Assembly: GCF_000224145.3 (NCBI RefSeq)
Contig: NC_020168.2
Location: forward strand, 1,544,527 to 1,608,526
Length of the DNA stretch: 64,000 bases
DNA from: Ciona intestinalis
Taxonomy: Eukaryota > Chordata > Ascidiacea > Phlebobranchia > Cionidae
Direction: 5' to 3'
Shown here: positions 1 through 12,900 of the stretch, piece after piece
Layout of the letters: every line of letters begins with the position of its first letter
How positions within the stretch are numbered: position 1 is the first letter of the stretch
Notes under the pieces: generated by a model
The model's database searches: none
Told to the model about the DNA's origin: nothing
Seen by the model: the letters and a program-made list of their open reading frames with translations, nothing else
Position numbers and translations under genes: made by a program

Positions 1-231
1 TCTAAGCATAGTTATGTAAACAATGGTGTATAAAATCAATTAATTATCAAGTAATTAATTAAATTTATAATGCTTGCAAGCAAAGTAAATTTCAACACGT
101 CAGACATTAGTAACTCAGTAATTGCTATTTTTTGGCTTTGTTTGCGTAACAGTGAAGATAAAGAATAAGCAGAGCAATAACTTTCCCAATCTATTATTAA
201 GAGAAAATAATTACAAAATATTTCTTTCAAA

Positions 232-300
232 TGACAGGCATCAAACTCAGGACATTATAATCAAGTCCTGTTCGCTTAAATAGTTAGGCCACCAATTCCA
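232..300 (-). repeat. Possible tRNA-derived SINE relic
   Basis: On the minus strand the stretch reads like a degenerate tRNA head: TGGCCTAACTATTTAAGCG resembles an A box, and GAGTTTGATGCC about 40 bases on resembles a B box. The anticodon-like hairpin (AGGAC / GTCCT) has too large a loop for a functional tRNA. No second copy of this exact sequence was found here, so the call is tentative. Confidence 0.3.
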
Positions 301-935
301 ATCATCGATCTGTCAAAACAACGTTTCATAACAAACCAAATGTCTACAATCACGTATTATACCAAATTCCTTGCTTAAGTTGCCGGGGTCAAAATAACTA
401 ATCAACTTTTTCATTAATTCATGCTTATCGGCGAATTTGTTCACTCTTTTGCAATTTACTGGCCTTGCAGTCTGGCTGGGGAGACGAGTTTGTCAGCGAC
501 AGGTGGACAAGATAATATAGATTACAATTTTTGAACTTCTCCTTTGGAATAAAATTACACTATTTTTTGCCAGACACGCAATTCCAATATTAAATTTGTG
601 TTGATGAATGTCATGCAACCGAAGGATATAATGATTTGTTTTAGCAGAAACAGGATACAACATTTCAGATATTAAATAACCGTCACATAATTTGAAATGA
701 AACATGACATTTTAAACTGTTTTGAATAGTTCATTATTAAATTAATATAGAAGTGTCTGTACACCCAATGGGTAATCTTAAATACGCTATTCCATATACC
801 AATACCAACAACCACAAAAATATTATTTAAAAATCATGTCATAAAATAAGATCAGAATCCCATTTGTATCACTAAATACAATTGATTAATTATGGTTTTT
901 GATCTTGACAACACCTTATATAAAAGACAGCTTAC

Positions 936-3900
936 TTAAATCTTCTGATATTGTGTTGTAAGTGCTTAAGCTTCTGGGGTTTTCGTCGATGTCCGAGTCG
1001 TCGTTTGAAATAAATCGGACGTCAAGTGATTGCAAACTCCTATAAAATTTGTAAACTTTTTATAATATTAAATATATATTAAACAGATTGTAGCAAATTT
1101 AATTACACAAAAAAAATATAATAAAAAAAAAAGATTTTAAAAATACAAGCTACCTTTATATATAATGTTTTAGAAATGGCTTTAGATTAGTGAAGTACCG
1201 AAGTTTCGGTTTGCCCAATTTATTCAGCCGAATCAGCGATTTTGACAAAGACGATTCGGCAAAAACCGAATCTTTTTCACATTCAAAAAAAAATTATTTT
1301 CGAACGTAAACTGCGTTGTACCTTGCAAACTGTCTAACGAAACTAAATGTTAACGCCCAAAGTAATTGTATATTGCGTACTACTACATTGAATGACGTTA
1401 TAACACGTCACAATCGTTATTGTGATGCGTCCCATTATCGTTAGGTATTGCGTGATTTTTTAACTCGCTACGATCGTGCAAGTAAAGGCGCGGTCTTTAC
1501 TTGCACAATACCGCGCCTGCAAGGTACCGATGTTTTATTTTACATTTTATAGTAAACAGACGTATTTATTTGGGAAAATGTGGCTAAAGCGCTGGAACAT
1601 TAAAATGATTGTCGATAGAACGGGCGCTTGGTATTTGTGGAATTTTATACTGTCACTGCCATGTTCTTGAGCTGGCTAGAGATAAAAACTAAATACAAAG
1701 TATTTTTACATAAAGGTATTTAAAATACACTAAATGACCATGATCATAAACTTTGTACTTTACCCTTTCGTGGATGATGCGGACATATTTAAGCTCGACA
1801 TTTAGGGAAAAGAAACACGGCGGGAAATTTCCATACAAAACATTTAAACTTTATTTTAATTTTTAACAAATAAATCAGTGAATAACGAAAATCAGTTAGC
1901 AACGAAACTGGAGTATTTTTAACGCCAGGAATAATACTTGGAGTTTCATTTAACCTTTGTCACATCAAAGCGCTTCGCATTGCTGTGTATAAACAAGAGC
2001 TTTTCAGCATTCCGTGGTAACAGTCTGTTACGTTTATCCTCGTAAACCGTGCCTGCCTCGGTGAACATTCTTTCGCTATACACTGATGATGCAGGGGCAC
2101 AAAGATATTTTTTGCAACTAAAAGAAGAAGAGGAAATGTTGCTGCATTACTTTGCCACCAAGTGTGAGGATCGTCTGTTCTTTGTATAACAGGTAAGGTT
2201 AGGTACGATCCAAGTTCGGAAGTGATTTTAGTGAGCTGGGTTTGTGTCGGGCTCTGAGGTAAACATTCGGCACCTTCGCCCTCAAGGACAATTTCAGTGA
2301 AACACGACCAAATGTCCGTGTTGGTTTTAGATGAATTTGAAGTGCTTGGACTTCCTTCAACCGATGAATGTTCTGTCTGGTTTCCAGAATCGCCGACACT
2401 GTTTAGAATTTGAGCCTCTTCAATCAGTAGAATCTTTGTACTTCTTCTTGTTTCTTCTTCCAAAAATGCAGTTTTAAATCTGGGATCGATTAGACTGGAA
2501 ATCAGCATATTTTTATCTTTTAAGATTGATGCGTTTCCGCCCCTAAATCTTTTTTTTACCGCGTGCAACAACTGTTCTTTTGTGGTTTGCACACCAGAAT
2601 CTTGCCCTGGTTTTGACAAATAACGTTGCAGTGAAATTACAGTGGGAATTACTTCCGACAGTAAAGCAACATCGCGGCTCATTGATTTGGTTATCTGTTC
2701 AAATGGGCGAAGAAGGTGAACAACATTTTCCGCAATTTTCCAGCCGTTTGAACTCAAGGAGTCCAAGCCACTGTCCGATGTGTAAACCTGGACAGCTCGT
2801 TTAATATCCACCAGTCTGCTTAGCATGTAATACGTGGAGTTCCACCTGGTTGACACGTCTTGTACGGGCAACAATTTTGGAATACACAAGTCTTCTTCTA
2901 TACCCCTTAGGGTGGTACTTGCGATAGAAGAATGTTCAAAATGTCCAACGATCTTGCGGGAGCGTGAAATCGTATCTTTTACTGCTCGTTGAGCAAATAT
3001 GGAGTCGCCTTAACACAATTGTAACTTGTGTATAAAACACTGTGTGGACAAAATTTCTGCTAATCTAGAGCCCAGTGCAATATTCGCTGCGCCATCACGA
3101 ATAAGCATGTGGATTTTTTCCCTTTCAATATCCCATTCGTTCAACAGTTCGTTAAACATTGACTTTGTGTTTTCACCCGTGTGTCTTTTAGGGAAGTGTC
3201 TCACATTTAAAGAAGCGCATTTAAGTTCGAATGGCGGTGCAATCCAGTGTCCACTAAGGCTAATAAATGATTCTTGATTGTTCGGTGCAGTCCAAATGTC
3301 TGAAGTTAAACAGATGTGACTGGCCTGCTGCACTTTGTCTTTTATTTTGTTTCTTAGGTCCGCGAAAGTTTTTGGAACGATGTTTTCTGTAATATATTTC
3401 CGCGATGGTAGATGGTATTGTGGCTGAATGTGCGCCAACAACGAAGTAAACCCTTCGTCTTCCACAATGGAGAACGGTTGATTGTCAAGAGCAATCATGT
3501 AAGCAATCTTTGACGTAATTACTTGAGCTTTCGGATTGTTGATATCCCATATCTTGTTCCCGCATAGTTTCTCTACAATTGATTTGTTTTTGGACATTGA
3601 TTGATTAACTTCTTGATTTTGTTTTTTTTCTGTTTTGGTACTTTCCATGATGATGACGATTTAAGTGATTTATGAGCGACGTGGTAGTCCATGTTCTCGC
3701 ACCAGCTGCTTTACTGCCTCTCTAAACATTAGCACGTTTTCTTTTTTTTTCTTTTCCACACATAATTTGCACACAGCTACTGAAGTATCTTCAGTGTCCA
3801 CGTCAAAAAATTCCCAAACTATTGACATCTTATCTTGCTTAATCAACCAAATAATACACTTGCTGTCTCGTATTAAATATACACGCACTGCCTCTTATAT

Positions 3901-6900
3901 AAAATGTTGATATTACGCAACAAAGGGAAATGTCTGGTTTACGATTGTTACGTTAGTAGCGTAACAATACTACTGTTGCAAACATATTTGTTTGTGATGA
4001 GGTTTGTGTTTGTGGATCCATTAGGCTGTTTTGGTAAATATTACCTTTTCGTGGCTTTTCCGGTGTCGTCTGATATTAAAACACACGTATATAACTTTTA
4101 TAATCAAGCCTATACGTAGCAGCACTACAGTCACGTAACAACGCAATATTCGTGTTTAGTTTAAACGAATTCAACCCGACACAAGTCGTTACGGGTGGGT
4201 CTTGGTGACGTCACTAATGATTCGGTTGATTCGGCCGAATTTATTCGGCAAAACGACCGAATATTCGGTTTCGGCCGAATCGTTTTTTGAAAGATTCGGT
4301 ACATCACTACTTTAGATTAACCCTCTGTGAGGAAAAAAACAACCTTCTTTCTTTATAAATTTAATTTAGGAAAGTAATAAATTGCCGCGTATAAAATACT
4401 GATGACCGGTGTTTCCGTGTATGAAAAGTGAAAAATGGTAAAACTTTTTCTTATTCTAATATTGGATATATAATCTTTAAACAATTATAAATATTACATG
4501 AATTCTACATCTTGCAGCACTGCAATTTGTACCTGTATGTTATTAAGGACACAAAATGGTGGTCAATTTGACTTTTACATAACAAAGGATTGTTCTACTT
4601 GGATTTTCAATGGCTTTGTATCAATATAGAATACAATATAATTACACAGTGCATAAGATACTTATTATAAAGAATCCACTACTGACCTGGTTTGTATTGT
4701 TATGAGTTTAATCAACACTCCATCCAGTTTGTTGCTGACATCTCCCTCTGACTTGCTATCACCTGCATGTAATAAAAATCATCAGCATTATATCATTGTG
4801 ATTTGAATACAAAAGGATTTCCTAAGGAACCACTTTTTAATTTCTTTTATATGTGATTTTTTGTTTTGTTTTTTAATAAATTGATACATTTTACCCGATT
4901 TTGATCTGATCCTACCATCCTCATCATCATCATCTTCATCTTCATGTTGATCCTCATCTTCTGATCCACTCAACTCCTGATCCTTATTATGGTCATCATG
5001 CGAACTGTCGACCAGCGCCTTGAATTTACATGGTCGTGCATCAACAAAGGCAATGCTGAGTAATGGTGACGTAAGTTGGAAATGTGCGATAGATGAAAGT
5101 TGAGCTGTCCCATCTTTGATGTTAGTCTTACATTGCATCACATACAAAATCTGTAAGATAATTTCTGTATGCAGAAATCCTGTTTATCATTTTAAAATTA
5201 AAGAAAAATCTAAGATGCGAATTTTTTCATTTACAAAAAAGACATATATTATATGGTACAAACAATTAACAACGGTCTATATATATATAAAGTATAGAAA
5301 AACCTGATTGAACTCATTGAAAGTACAGAAATAACAAAAAAGCTTAGAAACGATTCACCATAATTTCCTTCAATTCGTTGATGGCACAAGAACTATATTT
5401 AGGGAGGGTCATTGTTGGATGGAGAAAATGGAAAAAAACAAGAATATCTGGAAAAAATGTTTATTCTTCTTTAAACAATGACCCTGCATACATACAGTTC
5501 TTGTGGCATCAACGAATTGAAGGAAATTCTGGTGAATCATTTCTAAGCTCTTTTGTTATTTCTGTACTTTCGATAAGTTTAATCAGCTAATTTAGTTTTA
5601 ACAAACCAAAATACACATTGTGTCTTTTCTTGAGCAAGATTAATTTAACATATTTTTATTTATTAAACACATGAAACTTAAATCTAAAACACAAAACTTT
5701 AGTATAGAAAAATAGAAAAATTGGAATAAAAAAAACCTTGTGTTGATATATATTGATAAATGGCTTAATTACCAAATTGAAATTGTAACAGTACTTTATA
5801 AACACACTTTATAATTATAACTATAAACAAAACATTTAATTTATCATATCAACTCTCACCTTCCTGTGTACATCAGATAGAACAAGAAAGTCAGCAGAAA
5901 GATACAACACAAGGTTTAGTTCAGGTACAGCATGTGCGGGGGTGGATGGAAAAAAATCAACAACCTTTGTAAAACATTTCATTAAAAACTCATGCGAACA
6001 TATAAATGTCGTAACAAATTGTGTAATAAACCTAATATCATGTATTTTTTTAAGAATATTGTTTGTAACTTTGGCCCAAAATAACAAGGTTCGCACAAGC
6101 AACTTTGTTTAGCCATTTTTAACAAGATTTCAGTGAAAAATCAACTTTTAACACATGCTGCCATACGGTTATAAGTGACAGAATTGTTTTTTTGGCCGTC
6201 ACGAATAAAAAACTTTCAGTTGGGTTTGACATTATTAAAAATCTACACAGGATGTCTCCAAATGATGCCGTACGATACAGTTAAAAAACCGGGGCCACAG
6301 TTTTCATAAAGAGCCCAGGCCCACGGTTATCAGTTTTTGCATAAGAACAAAGTTTTATGTCTATTCATGTTAAATGAACAGCTAGTTTGTAAAATTTTTT
6401 AAAAGTTGTGAACGTTTAAAAAATCAAATTTTAAGATTGTAAAAAACGTTACTCACGGGCAATGTGCGCCACAATGCAATATTTCGTTTATGGGAAAAAC
6501 CCGCCCATCTGCGGCTTATCATTTATTGGTGTAGTTTTTAATAGGTAAGCAAGTCAAAACGTTTTTTAAAGTAATAACAGTTCTTTGAATGGCTTCAGCG
6601 ACTGATTGGCAGCTATTTTCCACAGATCAGTGTCTAATAACCACACGAATTAACTTACTAAGCTTAGTGGAGAATCAGTTTTATTGTCTTTTCAGGCTTT
6701 GAATTTTAAATTCTGTTTGTTTTTCCCCACAGACATGGTGTAAGGCTATATTTATACCTGTATTTAAAGTTACCATATAAAGTTTACCATAAGCCGAGTA
6801 ATCATGCCTGATTAGTGCTGTGTTTAAAATAGCAAGACAAGAATGAATTTAAAGCATATATATATGTTTTTGTTTTCATAATAGTGAAATACACTTACAA

Positions 6901-9900
6901 ACAATTTAAAAAAACATTAACTTTAAAATAGAATTACGCCAAGGCCTCTGCATATTTCTTAATTTAAAACAACCAAAAAACACTATGTCGACGGTACACT
7001 CTGTTATGCTGCAACCAAAAATTTATTTGAATTTACGCCATAGTGACCGCGAGTGACGCAACAATGGGCAAATTTTTTAGCGATTTTTAAAATGTTTTTT
7101 TTTGGCTTAACATAGTGTTTTTTTCACAAAAAAATCTACAAGTAGAATTTATTAACTGCATATTTTCATTTATAACCAACTTGTATGAGCGTGGTCCATA
7201 CTCTTTAACCTTTGGCCAGCACCAGCTGATTGACAGGTTTTTATATCAGTATGCAGAGAATGCTACAGTAGAATATTACCAACAAAACATCATGTTTTGA
7301 ACTCTGCAAGGCTGTTTTAGCCTTGAAAACTGTATTGGGACAGGTATATTGTACAAAATGTATAAAAAAGGCTCCCTGTGTTTTTTTAGTTTGATACTTC
7401 CCGGTAAGTACTTAAACTGGTATGTTGCATCTGGTTTAGAATTGACATATAAAAGGTTTTAGAAACTTTTTTCATGATGCAGGTAATTTTAGAAATCCTA
7501 CTTTAAAAGAATGGCCTTTTACATACCAATCAATTTATTATCATGTCATCAATTTTATAATGAAGTCATTAAATATAAAAATACGTAAAAGATAATTTCA
7601 TACTGTACAAACTTCCTAAAGAACGTTTTGGTCTAGCAGCTATGCTTTTTACGCAAAATTTAATTAAGTGAGACCTGGTTTAAAATATAAAAAATCATTC
7701 AAAGGGTTAAATGTCTTTTTCAAATATTCAGATTAAATATTGGACGTTAGATATTCAATTCATTGAATCCGAACAGTTTAGATATAGATATTTTAAAATT
7801 ATAAAAAATGTTGTGCCGACTTAAAAAATAATATCAGTTGCTTAACTTTCTTCATTTTTAATATTTTTTGCTCATTTTTAATGTGCAATAATATAGAGCA
7901 AGCTTTTGAAGTGTATATAGTGGAATAGATGTAGAGAACAGATATAGTTCAGATTTAAATTAAAAAATCTTTCACCTGCAAACAATTCCAAGTGACTGTG
8001 CACCAAATTTTAAGTTCATTGTTTCGTTCGCAACCGGTTAAAAGAAATCTCCAGAAAATGCTGTGGGACAAACATACTTTAAAAACTGCAGGATACCAAC
8101 TTTTTGAGGTAAAAAAATATAATTTATGTTATGTATCTCTCAGCCAACTTATTAAATCAGACATAAAACAGAAATTGACAGTCATTTTGAATTTTGTACA
8201 GTTATAATAGAATCACCTGTTTTCAGGCTGTTTCTTATTATCACAAAACTTCACACAAGATACTGGCTTTCCATCATGAGGTTTCCATTGGTGAAGACAT
8301 CTGTGTAAAAATAAATTTAAAATTCATCCATTAAGTTCTGGTTATAACCAATGGGATTTCTTAGATTGTTAAATTTTGTTTTAATTTATAAAAAGCATGG
8401 GTTGGAGGGGAGTCAAAATTTACCCAATTTTTGTGCGGTTGGAATAAGCATGAACAGATTTTGCCAAGGTTAACTGTTTTATAAAAAGTATTTATGTAAG
8501 AATGACATTAAAAACTCATCTTGGGCAGTCGTTATAAGCTAGATATAGTTGGGCCAGCATAGGTTGCTTACGTGGGTGGCTGTGGTTCTTCTATTTGAAC
8601 TTGCCAGAACTTGACAAACCCATCAGTGCTTGCTGCAGCCAACACATTGCCAATTGGTGACAATTCACAATCACTGATATCCTATAATGAATGAACCAGA
8701 AAGATCAAAAATTGACACACGCGACACTTTGTATAATACCACAGCTTATGTTACCACAAACATAAGCAACTTAACAATACACAAGTTTTTTACAAATTTA
8801 GCTCATACTACTTTTAGAACCAACATTCACTTTCATGTCTGGGTCATTACAGTGACAACCCTTAAGAGAAAAAGCTGTATACAATTTTAGATTAAAATTA
8901 TGTCTGACAGGAACAGATTGTACATTAGTTTTAATCTTATATTCCAACATTTTAAAAAGATATCACTAAAAAAGTGGAACTCACTGATTTTGTATTACTA
9001 ATTATATGCTACAACACTAAATAAAGTTACTCACTGCATCGGATTCGCCAGTAACAGATACATAAGCATGAGATAAATCCAACCTCGTGGCCCCATTTTC
9101 TGGCAAAGCATCGGCCACAGCAAACGCAATATCCAAATCCCATACTTCGGCCTGTTAGAATAGCTTTGTATTGTTAAAGAATTTTAAAGGCAATATTATT
9201 TTAAAACAGCAAGTTTGGGTAAAGGAGCCCCATTTAAAACTAAAGATTAGAAACTTAAATTTTAAAATCATTATGAATTTGAATGTGAAAAAACTTAATG
9301 ATAGATTAGAACAATGAAATAAAGTTACAAGGAGCAATCACCACTTTTGAATACACAAGAACCAGAATTTTGGGAGGGGAGGACTCTGTGGTCTCTGCTT
9401 TTGAACCGTATGATGATTCTTCCTCCTCATCTCGCTGGATGTAAGGAATCCACATCACTCGATGATTCTGAGATGCCTCACACATCCCAGGAGTGGCTGT
9501 GAGATGAATTCTTTTCTTTTCACTTTAAAAACATAAACAATTACTTTTACTAAAGATAAAGCCTCCATATCAGTGGTTTGCAAAGGGTTGAAAAACAGGT
9601 TGCGCCAAGGTGATTCAAATCTATCAAGGCCAGATTTTGTCTTTTCAAGTGTTTGGTTTACGTTTGCCTTTGTAGTTTAGCCCGATATTTATTGCTTACC
9701 ATGTTTTGTTCTTAGCCAGGTACACTGTTTGTTACGAAGTAGTAGGAATATACATGTAAATTTATTGCATCTACATCATAATAGCGATTGTTTGACCTGG
9801 CAATTAACTAAGACATAATAGCAATTTACACATTGATTATTTGCGTTATAATAGAATTGACACGTAATCATTAGGCAGGAAGGAGGTTTAAAACAGGCAT

Positions 9901-12900
9901 AAATGACAAAGAGACACATGTGTCGTATTTTAGCTTTTACGTCCGTTATATTTTGTCTTCAAGTGGGTCATATTTTAGCCTTTTTTTCAAGACTACAATA
10001 GAAGATCCACTCAAATAATTGAAATGGTCCGGATCGCGATCTGCCTTTTGAACATCACTGGTCTGCGTTATACATAGCCAAAAAATAGTATGGAATGCAT
10101 CGTTTAAAATGGATTTTTTCGACGTTTGAGGCTTGGGTAGATGGGTCGTGAGATTCATAAACTCGAATTTGGGTCGAGCAAAAAAAACTTTGGGAACCAC
10201 TGCCCTATGTACTATACAATACATCTATATATATATTGAAAAGAATATATACATATTGTAATTTTGTATACAATATATGTAAATATATTGTATTACACAT
10301 ATACATTATGTATTATTCTGTTAGGATTGGTGTTCATAATAACTTCAAACAAAAAATTTTACCCGTCAAAAAGTTGTTCTGGCATAAGAAACATCAAATT
10401 ATATTTTTCAACAAACATTTCATTTTGCCATCAAGATTACTTGAAAAATTTAGTTTTAAATTAAAACTCACACAAGATGTCCATCTTCCTGTTCTAAGCT
10501 CCACACAATGAGGTTTCCAACACTATCCACTGCAGCTAAGATATTACACCCTGTGTGTGGTGCGAACCCAACATCACACACTGCTCCAGTGAAACCTTTC
10601 AACAGAACTCGATCCGAAGAATTGTTTCGATTGATGACACGAACCGAATAGCCATTGCGGCCTGAAAGGAATAAAATAAACACTTTGAGTGCTTGAAGCT
10701 TGACTGGGTATTATTGTAGTACTTTTAAATAATATTGTAGTGAAAATGGGAAAAGGAAATGTAATTGGTGATAACTAGGGAAGTCCCAAAGTCTTAAAAG
10801 CTAGCCTAAAACCCTTCCCTTTTGGTTTGGGCTTTAAAGGTTTTTTTTAAAGCTGGGCACGAGCGCTGCTATTTGGAAAAAAAGCATGCTGACTAGTCTT
10901 GTTTTTTTTTCTTTGCTTTAATTCTATGTATCAATAGCAAGTGACCCTGGCGTTTAGCCCAATTTTTAGCAAAGTTTCCAATGTTAAAACAGAAGATGCT
11001 CGCATGTTCGCATGGAGCACCCATCCTAACTCTTTTTAAATCAAAAGAAAGCTTTGTGAGCACGACCCGTTGTGTTAGCAGAGAGCCACAGTCCTTGCTT
11101 AAACTCGTTAAATAGCTTACTTTAAAATATAGTAGCTTGAAAACGGTGCCGTCTTTTATTTTGCGGAAGTTTAAGCCTCAAGCACCCGCAAACTGTGTAG
11201 GTAAGGACTTGGAAGTTAGTTCAAAAAAATTTAGGCCGTGGGGGACGAAAGTGTTGTGCTTGCACAGCACCACGAAAGTAAAGCCCCTAAATTTTTTCCA
11301 AGTGTTTTGGCCAAGACCCGTTTTCTGTCTCAACTCTTGACCTCACAATTTCATCCACAGACTTGATTTCAAGCCATTCACGTAAACAGCAACGCAGTCG
11401 AACTTCCACAAAATGTTTATCCTTGCCAGGGCAGCGAGTTACCATATGTAAAAGTGAAACCTTGTGGGTAATTGTTTGTCTGTATGACTGGTAATTTGGA
11501 CAACCCATTAGTAACCACTAGGTTTGAGCAATGTCCATTTAGTGTCTTGCGAAAGGACACATACGCGACAAGCATTAAACACGGTACCGTTCGTTCATAA
11601 TGCAAGCACCTAAACCACTGAACTATGCCATGGCGCGCGACTGCTGTCTATATTTGCTCAGATAAATAAACTTAACCTTACTTATTTTGCAAAAAAATGT
11701 AAGTGTGTCATACACACTATATTATGTTACTGCAAAGGGCAAACTTTTTCTTTTTGGGCATTAAATATACTAATTACATAACCAAGTATTTTAAAAGACA
11801 CCAACAAATAATAGACAAACTTTCATCACCTTTTATACAGTAAGCAATGTACATGTCAGTAACGGTGAGAAGGTTCCCAGCATAATAGCGATGCTCCCAA
11901 TCGAATTTAGTTATAGTGTTGATTTTCACCTAAGCAAAAATATATAGATTTAAGGAGTAATGTAGTATATATATATAGTAAATATCAGTTGTGAAATCCT
12001 AGACACAAGATGTAAAAATACCCTACCAGTACTATAAAACAGTGGTTAGAGATAGGGATGTGCTGAACCGAGCCCCAACTCAAAAGCTCCCGAGCGTCTC
12101 CTTTTTTGTCGCTCGGCGCTCGGCCCAGTTTTCAGCCGAATGATATAATGTTGCAAGCAAGAGCGAAAAATATTATAAATAAAAAAAATAAAAAAACGAG
12201 ACTAGTCAGCGTAGCTTTCTCTTTAATTATTTTTCATTCGTTTTAAATTTGCTCTCGCAAGTAAAGAATCGAAACGTCAGCAAATTTTCCCGTATTAAAT
12301 TACAAGCATTGTCAAATTACAGCACATGTCGAATACCAACCATCCAATGTTCTGTATCTGATTTTAAATAAAAAGTCAAAAAACGCTTAAACTTTTTTAT
12401 AATGAAATAATAAAAACTGCTACAACAATTATACTAAAATATTGTTTATGAGTTTCACATTCGCAACACTGAGAATTACGAAACGAGACATCGCTTTAAC
12501 TCACACCACGTGTTCTGTACTATTTTGATTAGCAAGGCTTTTCGACTGAATAGAAACGTATTCTCAGACGCCTTTCTTCTTGATAACATCATAGGTGCTC
12601 GGGCTCGTGCTGAGCTTTTCGTTAAAGATCCGTGCTCGGCGAACCTTAGGTTTTACAACTTCAGCCCAACCCTAGTAAGAGGGCTCACCGTGTAACTGAA
12701 CCATATGCACCAAATTGAACTGTCTTTAATTAGGTGAGACATGGGCTGGCTAACTCACAATTGCGTGTAAAACAAATGTAAGTTAGTTGCTGAACAGGCA
12801 ATAATATACACTACAAGTCTGTTCGAGAAGTAGCCCTACTTATATTTTCGATGTTTTTTTTAGCCAAGCAAAACGGAGTTGGAAAACAGTTTGGAAACAG

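Noticed and set aside
6588..6700. ATG-initiated plus-strand frame MASATDWQLFSTDQ
   Set aside because: Only 37 codons and no splice partner with matching phase could be found.
7115..7300. Plus-strand open frame ending YAENATVEYYQQNIMF
   Set aside because: Looks mildly coding but has no start, no clear acceptor and no recognised family, and lies in an EDC4 intron.
7992..8207. Plus-strand open frame of 71 codons
   Set aside because: Antisense of a conserved EDC4 exon (8060-7976) that encodes the FWRFLLTG / ELKIWCTV segment.
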